This document shows positions 1 through 6,137 of a stretch of 8,608 nucleotides of DNA, piece after piece (positions within the stretch are counted from its first letter, which is position 1; each line of letters opens with the position of its first letter). Source of the stretch: DATDRS01 sp035291605. GTDB taxonomy: Bacteria > Chloroflexota > Anaerolineae > Anaerolineales > UBA6663. The position numbers and the translations under genes were made by a program. The notes below the pieces were generated by a model. That model was not told the DNA's origin. It ran no database searches and saw nothing but the letters and a program-made list of their open reading frames with translations. The stretch is from assembly GCA_035291605.1 (NCBI GenBank), contig DATDRS010000249.1, positions 1 through 8,608 on the forward strand, in the 5' to 3' direction.

Positions 1-2
1 CT

Positions 3-1052
3 GACCTGGGTTTTCCGCAGGCGGTGGTTGCGCTGGTGGATCAGAATGAGCGAGTCATCACCGCGTGGCTCGGCCGGGCGCGAGACGGTCACGCCCTGTT
101 CGCCGGGGGATTGCCGCACCCCGCGCGGGTCCCCCTCGCCCCGGAAGGCGGGGTAATCGCCGAGTGTTTGTTGGACGGCCAGACCCGCCTCGCCACCCGC
201 GACCTGCGCACGTCCAACGAGCACGTCAACCGCTATCTGGGGGGTGGGCCGTATCACCTCTTCCCCATGCTGCTGCGCGAGCATCCGGTGGGCGTCTTGC
301 TGGTGGATGCCTCAGATGGCGGCGATCCGGCCCGCCTGCGCTCGCTGGAATCCATCGCCAGCCAGGCGGCCATCGCGGTGGGCACGACCATGCTGTGCAT
401 TGACCGGGCGCAGCGACTGGCGATCCAGGACGAGCGCGTGCGCATTGCGCGGGATATTCACGACACGGTTTCACAGTCGCTCTTCGGTCTGGTGTATTCT
501 CTGGATGCCTGCGCCAGGCTCCTGCCGGAGCAGCCGGAAATGGTGAAGTCCGAGCTGGGCAACCTGCGCCGGCTCGCGGAAGACACACGCGCCGAGGTCC
601 GCCAATCCATCCTCGACATCTGGCCCTCGGAACTCACCGCCGAGCGTTTTGAAAGCGACTTGCGGCGCTATGCCACGGAGATATGCCGGGGGAGTGAGCT
701 TAAAGTCGCGATCGCCATCCGGGGCGATTTCGCCCGCATGTCGGGCCGGGTCAAGCGCGGCTTGTACCGGATCGCCCAGGAGGCAGTCAATAATATCGTG
801 CGGCACGCCGCCGCGCGGGAGGCGCGCATCTGCCTGGACACGCTGGACGGCCAGGCGATGCTCGTCGTGCGCGACGACGGGCGGGGTTTTGATCTTCGAC
901 TGGCGTTAGCCCGCGCGTTCAACCGGGAGCACTTCGGCCTGCGCGGCATTCAGGACCGGGTCGGCTCGCTGGGCGGCTTGAACGAGATTCTCTCCCTGCC
1001 CGGAGCGGGGACGACGATTTGGGTGAGTGTACCGGTAGCAGATAGTAAATGA
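3..1052 (+). CDS. GAF-domain sensor histidine kinase, NarL/DesK (HisKA_3) class, 5' end outside window
   Basis: Cytoplasmic-type sensor kinase that autophosphorylates on histidine and should pass the phosphate to the regulator encoded directly after it. The frame is open to the left edge, and a GTG at 24 sits inside the GAF fold (FPQAVVALVD), so it is an internal valine codon and the true start lies upstream. Numbering from that GTG: the visible part of the GAF domain covers about 1-125; the HisKA_3 dimerisation domain starts near 135 with H-box ERVRIARDIHDTVSQ, phospho-acceptor His146 and the HDxxxQ motif whose Gln (151) is linked to phosphatase activity in this family; the HATPase_c domain covers about 244-338, with N-box RIAQEAVNNIVRHA, G1 box DDGRGF and G2 box FGLRGIQDRV plus GAGT. 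All catalytic motifs look intact. No membrane segment is visible in this part. Its TGA overlaps the next start (ATGA), suggesting translational coupling. The ligand or signal of the GAF domain cannot be told. Confidence 0.95.
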   Translation, partial: DLGFPQAVVALVDQNERVITAWLGRARDGHALFAGGLPHPARVPLAPEGGVIAECLLDGQTRLATRDLRTSNEHVNRYLGGGPYHLFPMLLREHPVGVLLVDASDGGDPARLRSLESIASQAAIAVGTTMLCIDRAQRLAIQDERVRIARDIHDTVSQSLFGLVYSLDACARLLPEQPEMVKSELGNLRRLAEDTRAEVRQSILDIWPSELTAERFESDLRRYATEICRGSELKVAIAIRGDFARMSGRVKRGLYRIAQEAVNNIVRHAAAREARICLDTLDGQAMLVVRDDGRGFDLRLALARAFNREHFGLRGIQDRVGSLGGLNEILSLPGAGTTIWVSVPVADSK

Positions 1053-1693
1053 TACGGATTCTCGTCGCCGACGACCACGAAGTTGTGCGGAAGGGGCTGG
1101 TCATGATCCTGCGCCTCGAACCCGGCTTTGAGGTCGTGGGCGAGGCGCGCGACGGACAGGAGGCCGTTCAGCAGACGCGCGCCCTCTGTCCGGATGTGCT
1201 CTTGCTGGACCTGAAGATGCCCAACCTAGGCGGCGACGCGGCGGCCCAGCGCGTGCGCGCGCAGTGCCCACAGACCCGGATCATCATGCTCAGCGGCGCC
1301 GAAATTGACGAAACCGTGCTCGACCTGATCGAGCAGGTGGACGGCTACGTGCTTAAAGATGTCAGCCCGGATGAACTGGCGCGCGCGATCCGCTCGGTCG
1401 CCGAGGGGGGGCAGTATATTCACGCCGCCGTGACCCGCGCGCTGCTGGAACGGCTGAACGCCCGCGCCCCGGCGGCCCGCGAGGCGCTGCGCACCGCGCT
1501 CTCCCCGCGCGAGATGGACGTGCTGCGCCTGATGGCGACGACCGCGACTTATCGCGAAATCGGCCAGCAGCTGTTCATCTCTGAGGAAACCGTCCGTTCT
1601 CACGCCAAGAATATCCTCGCCAAACTGGGCCAGCCTAACCGGACGCAGGCGGTGGTGACGGCGGTGAAGCTGGGGCTGATCACGCTGGGATGA
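1049..1693 (+). CDS. NarL/FixJ-family response regulator (REC + LuxR-type HTH), partner of the upstream kinase
   Basis: DNA-binding response regulator of 214 residues, normal length for the family. The receiver domain (about 1-120) has the acidic pair Asp8-Asp9, phospho-acceptor Asp54 in LLLDLKMP, Ser82 in LSGA at the Thr/Ser switch position, and Lys103 in YVLKD. The C-terminal LuxR/GerE helix-turn-helix (about 151-212) reads LSPREMDVL, then FISEETVRSHAKNILAKLG as the recognition region. The ATG at 1049 overlaps the kinase stop by four bases, and no strong Shine-Dalgarno precedes it, so expression probably depends on translation of the kinase. The upstream kinase is the natural partner. The HTH lead-in MATTATYREIG lacks the common glycine of the LAxGxSNKEIA pattern, a minor variation. 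Target promoters are unknown. Confidence 0.96.
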   Translation: MIRILVADDHEVVRKGLVMILRLEPGFEVVGEARDGQEAVQQTRALCPDVLLLDLKMPNLGGDAAAQRVRAQCPQTRIIMLSGAEIDETVLDLIEQVDGYVLKDVSPDELARAIRSVAEGGQYIHAAVTRALLERLNARAPAAREALRTALSPREMDVLRLMATTATYREIGQQLFISEETVRSHAKNILAKLGQPNRTQAVVTAVKLGLITLG

Positions 1694-1697
1694 TGCC

Positions 1698-2396
1698 ATG
1701 AGTAACGTCACTCTCCCTCCCGACGAACACCTCGCCGCGCAGCGCATCCTCGCCGTCACCGAAGAAGAGCTGCAGCGGATCATCCTCAACATTCACGACG
1801 GGCCGGTGCAGAAACTCTTCGCCGCGCTCTCGCAGTTGAACGTCCTCCAGGCGCAGGCCGGACAGGGTGGAACGCCGGACGAAGATTGGGCGGCGCGCCT
1901 CAACCGCATCTCGGCGCTGGTCGAGGCCTCGCTGGCCGAAATCAAAACCTCCATCGGCACTTTCCGCCCGCCGGAATTCGCCCGGCGCAGCCTGCTGACG
2001 GTGCTGGAAGGGCTGATCATCCAGCACGAGGAGTTTACCGGCTGCCGCGTGAATTTTCAGGTGGCCGGCGAGATCCCCCGCGTGACACTCCCGGCCAAGA
2101 TCGCGCTCTACCGCATCTTGCAGGAGGCCCTCTCGAATGTTTACCGCCATGCCGGTGTGGAAGGCGCTCAGGTGCGGCTCTCTGCCGAAGACCGGCGCGT
2201 CCGCTTGGAAGTTGTGGACGAGGGTCGAGGCTTCAACCCGCCGCCGCTCATCGGGCCGGAAGCGACCGAACGGGAAGAGCATATTGGCTTGCGCGGGATG
2301 CGCGAGCGGGTGAGCCTGGTGGGCGGCCTGTTCATGGTGGAATCCAGCCCTGGCGCGGGCACGCGCATCGTGGTGGAAGTCCCCAGCGATGAGTGA
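1698..2396 (+). CDS. Short sensorless histidine kinase, HisKA_3 + HATPase_c, DegS-like H-box
   Basis: Soluble histidine kinase of only 232 residues, about the size of the transmitter core alone. A short N-terminal helix (1-22) leads straight into the dimerisation domain with H-box RIILNIHDGPVQKLF: phospho-acceptor His33, acidic Asp34 and phosphatase-type Gln38. The IHDGPxQ form resembles the DegS group more than the first kinase here (IHDTVSQ). The HATPase_c domain (about 132-230) shows N-box ILQEALSNVYRHAG, G1 box DEGRGF, and G2 box GLRGMRERV with GAGT. There is no PAS, GAF, HAMP or transmembrane segment, so input must come from a partner protein or through the dimerisation helices. The ATG at 1698 lies four bases after the previous stop with a weak GGGA upstream. 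The 3' end overlaps the next gene by eight bases. The kinase activity is well supported; the signal is not known. Confidence 0.93.
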   Translation: MSNVTLPPDEHLAAQRILAVTEEELQRIILNIHDGPVQKLFAALSQLNVLQAQAGQGGTPDEDWAARLNRISALVEASLAEIKTSIGTFRPPEFARRSLLTVLEGLIIQHEEFTGCRVNFQVAGEIPRVTLPAKIALYRILQEALSNVYRHAGVEGAQVRLSAEDRRVRLEVVDEGRGFNPPPLIGPEATEREEHIGLRGMRERVSLVGGLFMVESSPGAGTRIVVEVPSDE

Positions 2397-3024
2397 GCGC
2401 CTGCGCATCGTCCTCGCGGACGATCACGAGCTGGTGCTCGAAGGCCTGCGCGGCCTGCTGGCGAGCGAGGCGGATATGGAAGTGATGGCCACGGTCACCG
2501 ACGGCGCGGCCCTGTTGTCGGCGCTGGAGCGCCAGCTCCCCGATGTCGTCGTCGTTGATCTGCAAATGCCGACGGTAGGCGGCCTCAGCTGCTTGACCGA
2601 AATCCGGCGGCGGGGCTGGCCGGTGAAGGTGCTCGTGCTCACGGCGTTCAGCGACGGCGAGTCTATCCAGTCGGCGCTGGAGGGCGGGGCCGATGGCTTC
2701 GCGCTTAAGACCGCGCCGCCGCGCCAGACGATTGAAGCCATCCGGCAGGTCGGGCAGGGGAACCTCGTCTTCCCGCCCGCTGCGCGCAAGTGGATGAGCG
2801 GCCACAAGCCGGCGCCAGGCCCCGAGCTTTCCGAGCGCGAATGGGAGGTGCTTGAGCTCGTCGCCAAAGGCCTCACCAACCGGCAAATCACCGAGACGTT
2901 GTCCGTCTCTGAGAATACGGTGAAGTTCCACCTCCAAAATATTTTCCAAAAGCTAGGCGTGAACAACCGCACCGAGGCGGCCGGGTATTACTTCCGGGTG
3001 CGCGGCGCACACCCTCCCGGCTGA
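2389..3024 (+). CDS. NarL/FixJ-family response regulator (REC + LuxR-type HTH), partner of the sensorless kinase
   Basis: Second DNA-binding response regulator, 211 residues. The receiver domain (about 5-125) has Asp11-Asp12, phospho-acceptor Asp57 in VVVVDLQMP, Thr85 in LVLTAF and Lys107 in FALKTAP, so all conserved switch residues are present. The LuxR/GerE HTH (about 146-205) reads LSEREWEVLELVAKGLTNRQI, then SENTVKFHLQNIFQKLGV. The start ATG lies inside the last codons of the kinase gene (ATGAGTGA, 2389-2396), which indicates tight translational coupling and pairing with that kinase. It is not a recent duplicate of the first regulator: the two share family motifs but differ through most of the linker and receiver surface. 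The gene ends the plus-strand operon; the next gene converges on it. DNA targets are not visible. Confidence 0.96.
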   Translation: MSERLRIVLADDHELVLEGLRGLLASEADMEVMATVTDGAALLSALERQLPDVVVVDLQMPTVGGLSCLTEIRRRGWPVKVLVLTAFSDGESIQSALEGGADGFALKTAPPRQTIEAIRQVGQGNLVFPPAARKWMSGHKPAPGPELSEREWEVLELVAKGLTNRQITETLSVSENTVKFHLQNIFQKLGVNNRTEAAGYYFRVRGAHPPG

Positions 3025-3117
3025 TTTAGAAGGTGAGCTGCATGACCAGCAGCGCCAGCGCCGAGCGAGAACCCTCGTTGTTAACCATCTGCTCACCGAC
3101 AATTGGTTGTTCTCCGC

Positions 3118-3396
3118 TCACTTCGGCGGCGAATAGCGCCAGACACCACTCCTCTCGGTACCAACCCACAGCGCACCGTCGGGAGCCACTGCGATGCTGG
3201 TAATGGCGGCCCGACCCCTGGCGGTATAGAAACCGAATGCGTCGTACGGGCTCATCAAACACAAGAGGGTGATGGGAGCGCACATGCTCAGCGCAATCAA
3301 CCAGGTTTCTTCACTCAATGCACCATAGGGAGCGCCGTCCAGCGCCAGTTCCTGAAACCCATAGTGGGTGAAAGTCGCAACACCTTCACCCACCAT
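3118..3396 (-). pseudogene. Possible remnant of a propeller-repeat gene
   Basis: A minus-strand open frame of 92 codons ends at 3118. Its last 28 residues (3204-3118) read ITSIAVAPDGALWVGTERSG then VWRYSPPK, which resembles a blade of two-component-regulator-type (Reg_prop) propellers, where xITxIAxxPDGxLWxGTxxxGVxRY recurs. The part before it is less recognisable and includes a hydrophobic run (TWLIALSMCAPITLLCLM). There is only one blade, no ribosome-binding site, and the proposed start lies inside a strong hairpin arm. The best reading is debris of a larger extracytoplasmic propeller gene, or fortuitous similarity. A small functional protein is possible but unsupported. Confidence 0.3.
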
Positions 3397-3399
3397 GGG
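3358..3399 (-). terminator. Strong 15-bp hairpin after the NHL gene, candidate transcript end
   Basis: The arms 3358-3372 and 3385-3399 are complementary over 15 positions around a 12-base loop. The only non-Watson-Crick position (3363/3394) is A against C in plus-strand RNA but a G-U wobble in minus-strand RNA, so the stem is continuous only in the minus-strand transcript. It starts 14 bases past the NHL stop codon. Only three Ts follow, so it is not a canonical Rho-independent terminator; it may stabilise the mRNA 3' end or aid termination. Confidence 0.55.
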
Positions 3400-3413
3400 C
3401 GACGGCTGATTCT

Positions 3414-5351
3414 TTAGCGTAAAATCAGAGGCAGGTAAAGCAGTTCGCCAGGGGCGTATTTCTGGACGCGGTGATTGTCTTTATCGGCGATGTAGACATT
3501 GCCTGCGGCGTCCACGTCAACACCTGTCGGGTAGCGGAATTGGTCAACCTGGCTGCCCGAGGATCCTCCGATGGTGGTCAGATAAGCCCCGCTACCGTCG
3601 AAGACCTGCACCCGGTTGTTACTCGTGTCTGCCACGTAGATGTTGCCCAGGAGATCGACGGCCACTCCGGATGGCCCCCAGAACTGGTCCAGTGTCATCT
3701 GCCAGGCACGGCTGCTGTTGAATTTCTGCACCCGACCGTTCGACGTATCGGCGACATAGATGTTGCCGCTGGCATCCACCTCAACATCATTCGGCTCGTT
3801 GAAGTGGCTGTTGTCTGCGCCAGCCACCCCGGTCACCCCTAGTGTGGCTACATAGATACGGCTGCTGTTGTAGATTTGAACGCGATGGTTGTCTGAATCG
3901 GCGACGTAGATGTTGCCACTGTCATCTACCGCCACGCCGTCGGGGTATTTGAACTGGTAGCTGCCCGCGCCCCAGCCAGTTCCCAAGGTGGTCTGGTACG
4001 TGCCGTCGCTGCTGAAAATCTGGATGCGGTGGTTCCATTCTTCAGCCACGTAGATGTTCCCGCTGGCATCGAAAGCCACGCCGCGGGGATTGGCGAAGTG
4101 AGCTTCGTCGTCACCCTCCACCCCGGCCACGCCAATCGTGAACTGCGGTACACCGCTGGCGTTCAGTTTGACGAAGCGGTGACCTCGACGTTCGTCTTCC
4201 ACGATGCCGATATTCCCGGCTGCATCCACAGCCACACCATAGGGCATGTTATAGTGATAATTGTCGGTCAGATAGGGCACACCGGTGGCGCCGAAGGTGC
4301 GCACGTATACCAGGCTGCTGTCGAATTTCTGCACGCGACTGTTGAGCTCATCTGCCACGTAAATGTTGCCCACTGAGTCCACCGCCACGTCCCCAGGCCA
4401 ATCAAACTGGTTGGTCCCGGAACCCCCGCCGGCGCTCAGGGTGGTCTCATAGTTGCGTGTAGTCCGATTGAAAATCTGCACCCGGTGGTTGCCACCGTCA
4501 GCGACGTAGATGCGATTTGCATCCACAGCCACACCCCTTGGATTATTAAAGTGGTTATTGTCATCACCAAGCACTCCGGTCACTCCCAGGGTGGCTACGT
4601 AGCTGTGGTTGCCATCAAAGATTTGTACTCGTTCGCTGCCCAGATCGGCCACATACAGGTTATCGTCGTCATCAATGGCAATCCGCCAGGGAGAGTTGAA
4701 GTGGACGTTGTCCGAGCCGGGTACGTCCGTCACGCCGATCGTCGTGCTGTAGACGCCGTTGCTGTCGAACACCTGAATGCGCCGGTTGCAGGTATCGCTG
4801 ACGTAAATATCTCCGGCGTTATCAAAGGCAATGCCGAACGGGCAGTCGAAATGAGCATTGTCTGACCCCGCTTCCCAGGTGACGCCCAACTGCATTAGGT
4901 AGTCGCCATCCGCGTCGTACTTAACCACGCGGTTTGAATTTTGATCCACGGCCCAGATATTGCCTGCGCTATCTACGGCTACATCCATGGGAACGCTGAT
5001 GTGTTTGTTATCCGCCAACCAGACCCTGCCCGCAGTGCCGATGGACATCAGAAATGCACCATCCCCGCTGTACTTGAGCACCCGTGCGCCCAGGGTCTCG
5101 GCCACCCACAGGTTGCCCGCGCCGTCCACGCCTACCCCTTCGGGGTTGTAGATGTGGGCAGTATCGGCAAAATATGCTACCTCTGTCACGCCAAAGGTCC
5201 GCTCGTACCAGAAAACCTTCCCCGGCTGGCCGACTGAGCGGATGGCCGGATTTTCCTGGGGGGAAGGATTTTGAGCCAGGGAAAGGCCAGCGCTCAGAAA
5301 GACCATCAGGGTCAGAGAAAAACCTACTGAGAAAAGAATTTTGCGGTTCAT
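3414..5351 (-). CDS. Secreted NHL-repeat protein, 12 repeats (probable double six-bladed propeller), YLPLILR C-terminus
   Basis: Predicted exported protein of 645 residues. The ATG at 5351 is chosen because AAAGGAGG lies 5 bases upstream and a signal peptide follows directly: MNRK, a hydrophobic core, and a likely cleavage after Ala26 (LSLA|QN). An upstream in-frame ATG at 5384 would overlap the preceding gene and spoil the signal peptide. From about residue 61 there are 12 NHL repeats of roughly 40-52 residues, each with a core like PxGVAVDxxGNIYVADxxNxRVQxF; NHL domains usually form six-bladed propellers, so 12 suggests two. Many blades carry a longer connecting loop of the form GVTGVxGxDNxHF; others are short (xQF). 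The protein ends LLYLPLILR, with no helix or LPxTG motif after it. NHL propellers serve as protein-, RNA- or ligand-binding scaffolds or, in some cases, enzymes; no catalytic signature is seen. It is probably cotranscribed with the membrane protein 26 bases upstream. Confidence 0.92.
   Translation of the reverse strand: MNRKILFSVGFSLTLMVFLSAGLSLAQNPSPQENPAIRSVGQPGKVFWYERTFGVTEVAYFADTAHIYNPEGVGVDGAGNLWVAETLGARVLKYSGDGAFLMSIGTAGRVWLADNKHISVPMDVAVDSAGNIWAVDQNSNRVVKYDADGDYLMQLGVTWEAGSDNAHFDCPFGIAFDNAGDIYVSDTCNRRIQVFDSNGVYSTTIGVTDVPGSDNVHFNSPWRIAIDDDDNLYVADLGSERVQIFDGNHSYVATLGVTGVLGDDNNHFNNPRGVAVDANRIYVADGGNHRVQIFNRTTRNYETTLSAGGGSGTNQFDWPGDVAVDSVGNIYVADELNSRVQKFDSSLVYVRTFGATGVPYLTDNYHYNMPYGVAVDAAGNIGIVEDERRGHRFVKLNASGVPQFTIGVAGVEGDDEAHFANPRGVAFDASGNIYVAEEWNHRIQIFSSDGTYQTTLGTGWGAGSYQFKYPDGVAVDDSGNIYVADSDNHRVQIYNSSRIYVATLGVTGVAGADNSHFNEPNDVEVDASGNIYVADTSNGRVQKFNSSRAWQMTLDQFWGPSGVAVDLLGNIYVADTSNNRVQVFDGSGAYLTTIGGSSGSQVDQFRYPTGVDVDAAGNVYIADKDNHRVQKYAPGELLYLPLILR
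3455..5171 (-). repeat. Array of 12 tandem NHL-coding repeats
   Basis: Twelve degenerate coding repeats of about 120-156 bases. At DNA level the recurring plus-strand words are forms of GCGACGTAGATGTTGCC (complement of the GNIYVAD codons) and GGTGGTTG (NHRV). Units differ enough that the array looks old rather than recently expanded. Confidence 0.85.
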
Positions 5352-5356
5352 GTTAA

Positions 5357-5364
5357 CCTCCTTT
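5357..5364 (-). promoter_or_regulatory. Strong ribosome-binding site of the NHL gene
   Basis: Minus-strand AAAGGAGG, a near-perfect match to the 16S anti-Shine-Dalgarno sequence, with a TTAAC spacer before the ATG at 5351. It fixes the start of the NHL protein over the longer in-frame ATG at 5384. Confidence 0.85.
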
Positions 5365-5377
5365 TCTTCGTGGCAGG

Positions 5378-5944
5378 CTACCATTGGTCGAGGTGCCCGC
5401 GGGCGAAGACCAAATTGATTCGACAGGCTGGACAGTTCTTAGCCGTGGACGCTATCTGACTGTCACACTTTGGACATCGGCCCGCCGCTACGCGCGCCTT
5501 TCTTGCCTCAAGGACTTCTTTGCTAAGCGGCGACGACGCGAATGGCTGTGCCATGCCCTCTTCATGCGCAAGTGTTTCCGCCGGCATCCTTGCTGACTTG
5601 GAAAGAATCCAGTAAAGAAGGAATAGAAAACCCGGTGAAGCGCAGATCAGCATATACCCCCCTCCGGAGGAGGAAGGATCGCTAACGAAAAGGCTGGCGA
5701 ACACACTGACCACTGTCATCGCGCCGCCCAGACCTTCTTTCCACCAGGCAAGGATCATTCCAACCACCAGTCCGAACGGGAAGAAAAACAGACTGGCCCA
5801 TTCGCGCGGCGTAATTTTGGCTGGTTCAAAACCTTCACCTATAAACATCAAGATGAATACGCCGATGAAAACGATGCTCGAGAGGCGCGCAGCCCAGCGG
5901 AGTGCAAGAAGCAAGGGATGGGTGGAAGTGTTTGGCGTTTTCAT
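5378..5944 (-). CDS. Four-helix membrane protein with C-terminal zinc ribbon, function unknown
   Basis: Predicted 188-residue integral membrane protein. Hydrophobic segments lie at about 21-37, 50-67, 73-89 and 98-115. Basic residues (Arg17/Arg20, Lys69, Lys116/Arg119) on one side suggest both ends are cytoplasmic. The part around TPREW, FFFPFGLVVGM and AWWKEGLGG resembles a widespread family of small uncharacterised membrane proteins, recalled from memory (possibly DUF7670; accession not certain). The tail carries CPKC (157-160) and CPAC (171-174) spaced by 10 residues, a zinc-ribbon pattern, followed by ARGHLDQW. The ATG at 5944 is preferred: a purine-rich GAAGAGAG precedes it, whereas a TTG at 6001 would add 19 residues with no clear ribosome-binding site. 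The NHL gene starts 26 bases after its stop, so the two are probably one transcript. What the zinc ribbon binds is unknown. Confidence 0.85.
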   Translation of the reverse strand: MKTPNTSTHPLLLALRWAARLSSIVFIGVFILMFIGEGFEPAKITPREWASLFFFPFGLVVGMILAWWKEGLGGAMTVVSVFASLFVSDPSSSGGGYMLICASPGFLFLLYWILSKSARMPAETLAHEEGMAQPFASSPLSKEVLEARKARVAAGRCPKCDSQIASTAKNCPACRINLVFARGHLDQW

Positions 5945-6137
5945 ACAGTCTCTCTTCTGTTTAACTATCACGCCTGGAGAGGAGGGGGCTTGAAGAACCA
6001 AGTGACCAGGTGGGGAGGTTTATCCTCCCCACCTGAAAACCTCACCGAGAGCAAAGGCCAGAATGGTCTCACTTCGAGTACGTGCAGACGTAAGCAGGCC
6101 AATCCGCGGCGATGAGAGCGCGGGAAACTCTACGCGC
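5945..6137. other. Intergenic spacer between beta-helix gene and membrane-protein gene
   Basis: About 190 non-coding bases between two minus-strand genes. The notable element is the perfect hairpin at 6007-6035. A second, weaker GC-rich pair, GAGCGCG (6116-6122) with CGCGCTC (6133-6139), spans the stop codon of the beta-helix gene with a 10-base loop. A promoter for the membrane/NHL unit is expected in the part nearest 5945, but I could not pick out convincing -35 and -10 boxes. Confidence 0.5.
6007..6035 (-). terminator. Perfect 12-bp GC-rich hairpin, candidate terminator or leader structure
   Basis: CAGGTGGGGAGG (6007-6018) and its exact reverse complement (6024-6035) flank a 5-base loop. 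It lies about 100 bases after the stop of the beta-helix gene and 63 bases before the ATG of the membrane-protein gene, both on the minus strand. No T-run follows on either strand (minus: GTCACTTGGTTCTTC), so a classical intrinsic terminator is not shown. Termination of the upstream gene or a structured 5' leader of the downstream unit are both possible. Confidence 0.5.

Larger units (their letters stand above)
3025..3413. other. Convergent intergenic region with gene remnant and hairpins
   Basis: About 390 bases separate the end of the kinase/regulator operon from the end of the minus-strand NHL gene. No intact gene is convincing here. On the plus strand just after the regulator there are only modest stem-loops: AGCGAG-AACC-CTCGTT at 3064-3079 (one G-U pair), nested inside a 7-bp pair GGTGAGC (3032-3038) with GCTCACC (3091-3097). 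These could act as a weak transcript end but lack a clear T-tract. The minus strand holds a propeller-like coding fragment and a strong hairpin, listed separately. Confidence 0.6.

Noticed and set aside
24..26. GTG at 24 as the real start of the first kinase
   Set aside because: The frame stays open to the left edge, and the residues before it (DLGFPQA) continue the GAF domain.
1226..2949. Long minus-strand open frames opposite the kinase/regulator operon
   Set aside because: High G+C makes antisense frames long by chance; the plus-strand genes show full catalytic motifs and coupled junctions.
3026..3283. An 85-codon minus-strand frame after the propeller fragment
   Set aside because: The peptide has no recognisable motif, overlaps the better propeller-like frame, and has no ribosome-binding site.
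3471..5237. Plus-strand open frames opposite the NHL repeats
   Set aside because: Repeat-driven shadow frames; the minus-strand reading has a signal peptide, strong ribosome-binding site and 12 NHL repeats.
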